64,000 nt of DNA from Euborellia annulipes (taxonomy: Eukaryota; Arthropoda; Insecta; Dermaptera; Anisolabididae). Both the position numbers and the translations under genes were made by a program. The notes under the pieces were generated by a model. It was not told the origin of the DNA. It worked only from the letters and a program-made list of their open reading frames with translations, and made no database searches. Below, one piece after another: positions 62,371-64,000 of the stretch. The stretch covers positions 40,212-104,211 of the forward strand of contig JAKCPI010002778.1 in NCBI GenBank assembly GCA_023213315.1, in the 5' to 3' direction. Each line of letters begins with the position of its first letter. The stretch's first letter is position 1.

Positions 62371-62583
62371 CACCCGTAGCCAAGAGGTTAGAGATATTGA
62401 CAAACATCAATATTGATATCCTAAAAGCCAAGGGGAGTTGGTTGGGACCTCGGGCAGTTCATTTGGATGCCAAATAGTGTAAATGAATATGCCTGAGGAA
62501 TTTGTATCGTAGTACAAAATACAAAACAGTATATTTGTTTATCTATAAGGCCTAAGATGTCGGAAAGACTTTTTAAAAAAAAA
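62371..62583 (+). mobile_element. SINE family B copy
   Basis: GTAGCCAAGAGGTTAGAGAT head, GGTTGGGACCTC as a diverged B box, CATTTGGATGCCAAAT module and an A-tail. Confidence 0.6.
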
Positions 62584-62885
62584 GGTAGATGAATGACCAA
62601 AAACGTTGCAATACAGGAGAGGGACAGCAAAGCTATGTCAAGCACAGTGGAATCTCGGGTGGGTGGCCTGAGGAAATAGCATATGGAATGACCCCTGGTT
62701 GCCATCGATACAATTCAAATTAAATATATAGGTAGACCTACATAATCAACCTCTAAATGGCCTCTGCAGACGAGAGAGCAAAATTAAAAAAAAATCTATG
62801 GGTGTGATTTTATATTTACAGCTGAATAATTAATTTTGCCAGAAAAAAATTATTTTATTTATTTAATAAAAAAAAAATTAAAAAC

Positions 62886-62967
62886 ACAAAAAATCTGGTG
62901 TGACAAAAACAAAACAAATTTCGATTACCGAAGGTAAGTGCTGTGCGACAGTCACACCAGATTTTTT
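62886..62967. repeat. Solo end hairpin
   Basis: AAAATCTGGTGTGAC and GTCACACCAGATTTT with a short middle, no internal sequence: a lone terminus. Confidence 0.55.
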
Positions 62968-64000
62968 ACGTAGACAAATGGGATTTTTGAAGGCTTCCTG
63001 AAGCAAGTTTGCAGCCTCTGCCCTTTCGGGATGAAAATATATTGATTTATTTTATTTTTCCATTAATTTAATATTTGAATATTTGAAAATGAATATTATC
63101 CAAAAAAAAAGGATATTATTATTCATTTGAAAATGATAAATGTTTTGTTTTTCTCTCCCCTGATATTCTTATCTCTTTTGCACGCGTTGAGTTTTTGTTT
63201 GTTTCTTATCTTCTTGAAATTATAATGGATGCGCTTAAAAAAAACTTTACAAAATCGTGACTTTTTTTGAGCTTCTTCATTTAATAGTGAAGGTAGGGGC
63301 GAAATTTAAATAATGAGAAATATTCACCTAAAGGGATGATTAAAAAATGGAGAATTGAGTTCTTTTTTTTGATCTTATTCGTTTCAATAAATTCACTGTA
63401 TGAAAATAATTTGTTTAGCTCATTTGTTAAATTACTTTCTTGACATCTTTATTGATCAGTATTAATAAGATGGTGATATAGGAAGCTGTAATTTTTTTTT
63501 CTTTTCATTCTTTTTTTTTTTACTAGAACATAATGAAGATGGCTTTGTCTTTTTTTTTTCTGTCCTTTTATCCATCTGTCTCCAGGTTTGAATGACAAAA
63601 ACAAGTAGTTTTCTTCAAGGATGTTGCTTTGAGCCATCTCTAGGAAAGCGCTTCCTCTTCTCAATGGGTCTTAATTATATGTTATATAGAAATCCGATGC
63701 CTTTAAATTGCCTATTATTTTTCATCTTAATTATTCTTGGAGTATTTTAAAAACGATTAAAATTCAAGAGTGGTGGTTTTCAAATAAACTTAAAATAAAG
63801 GCCGAAATTATAGATGGGGCATTCAGAGATAAAAAGCCTTAGAAAATGAAAATGCACTTTTAATAAAAATTATGAGATTTTTAATTATTAACCGGAAATG
63901 GATAAGCACAAAAGTTTTATTTAATTTAGAATAACAAAAAAAAAAAAATAATTAAAAAAAACTGATGTGGGAGTAGGATAATGTACTGTATTTTTTTTTT

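Larger units (their letters stand above)
61140..64000. other. Mostly featureless AT-rich DNA
   Basis: Contains the SINE at 62371 and solo hairpin at 62886. A minus-strand frame from an ATG at 63637 (MAQSNILEENYLFLSFKPGD) is open but has no supporting splice signals. Confidence 0.3.

Overview
The window looks like nuclear DNA of an invertebrate animal. It is very AT-rich and dense in repeats, with no bacterial-style operons. It holds spliced exons with GT..AG junctions, Pol III SINEs, hAT-type MITEs, satellites, long microsatellites, and Penelope-like retroelement remnants carrying hammerhead-ribozyme cores. TCAGT initiators and strong AAAATGG start contexts suggest an arthropod, but the taxon is an inference. 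Almost all long open frames are repeat-derived; real genes had to be found as short, GC-richer islands bounded by splice signals.

Genes. (1) Plus strand, 27726-32590: five exons join in phase from ATG to TGA, giving 165 codons for a protein I do not recognise. Its introns hold a PIF/Harbinger-like MITE, an inverted Penelope-like remnant and a small hAT MITE. (2) Minus strand, about 40.3 kb down to about 36.0 kb: a promoter with CCAAT and TCAGT, an untranslated first exon, and three or four further exons with strong splice sites; it may be non-coding or encode a short protein. (3) A plausible terminal exon on + at 18483-18629 with a poly(A) signal. (4) A 5' exon/promoter on - at 14185-14340 with a CTCF-like site. 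Weaker candidate exons lie at 55628-55695 and 57424-57615.

Repeats. One unclassified family of about 0.6-1.1 kb dominates. One end is a TA-rich hairpin beginning ACTTTCTC, the other a long hairpin reading ATCTGGTGTGAC...GTCACACCAGAT, often with an internal (TG)n. Its edges are fixed at 37223-37894, where it sits inside a tandem array whose intact units supply the empty site. tRNA-headed SINEs fall into several families. hAT-like MITEs with perfect 8-bp duplications are at 6544, 38173, 41992 and 54985. Tandem arrays have units of 99 bp (19.4-20.3 kb), about 301 bp (25 kb), 129 bp (36.9-38.8 kb) and 120 bp (46.7-47.5 kb).

Most striking is a recurring architecture in which hammerhead cores (CUGANGA...GAAAC-GUH) lie at the hinge or on both arms of large inverted repeats (10.1-11.0, 16.4-16.7, 20.3-21.2, 30.2-31.5, 44.5-44.7, 57.8-58.4 kb). 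At 44533-44712 the ribozyme forms the loop of a palindrome of about 70-bp arms. The arms look like 3' tails of Penelope-like elements; one still carries a GIY-YIG endonuclease fragment.
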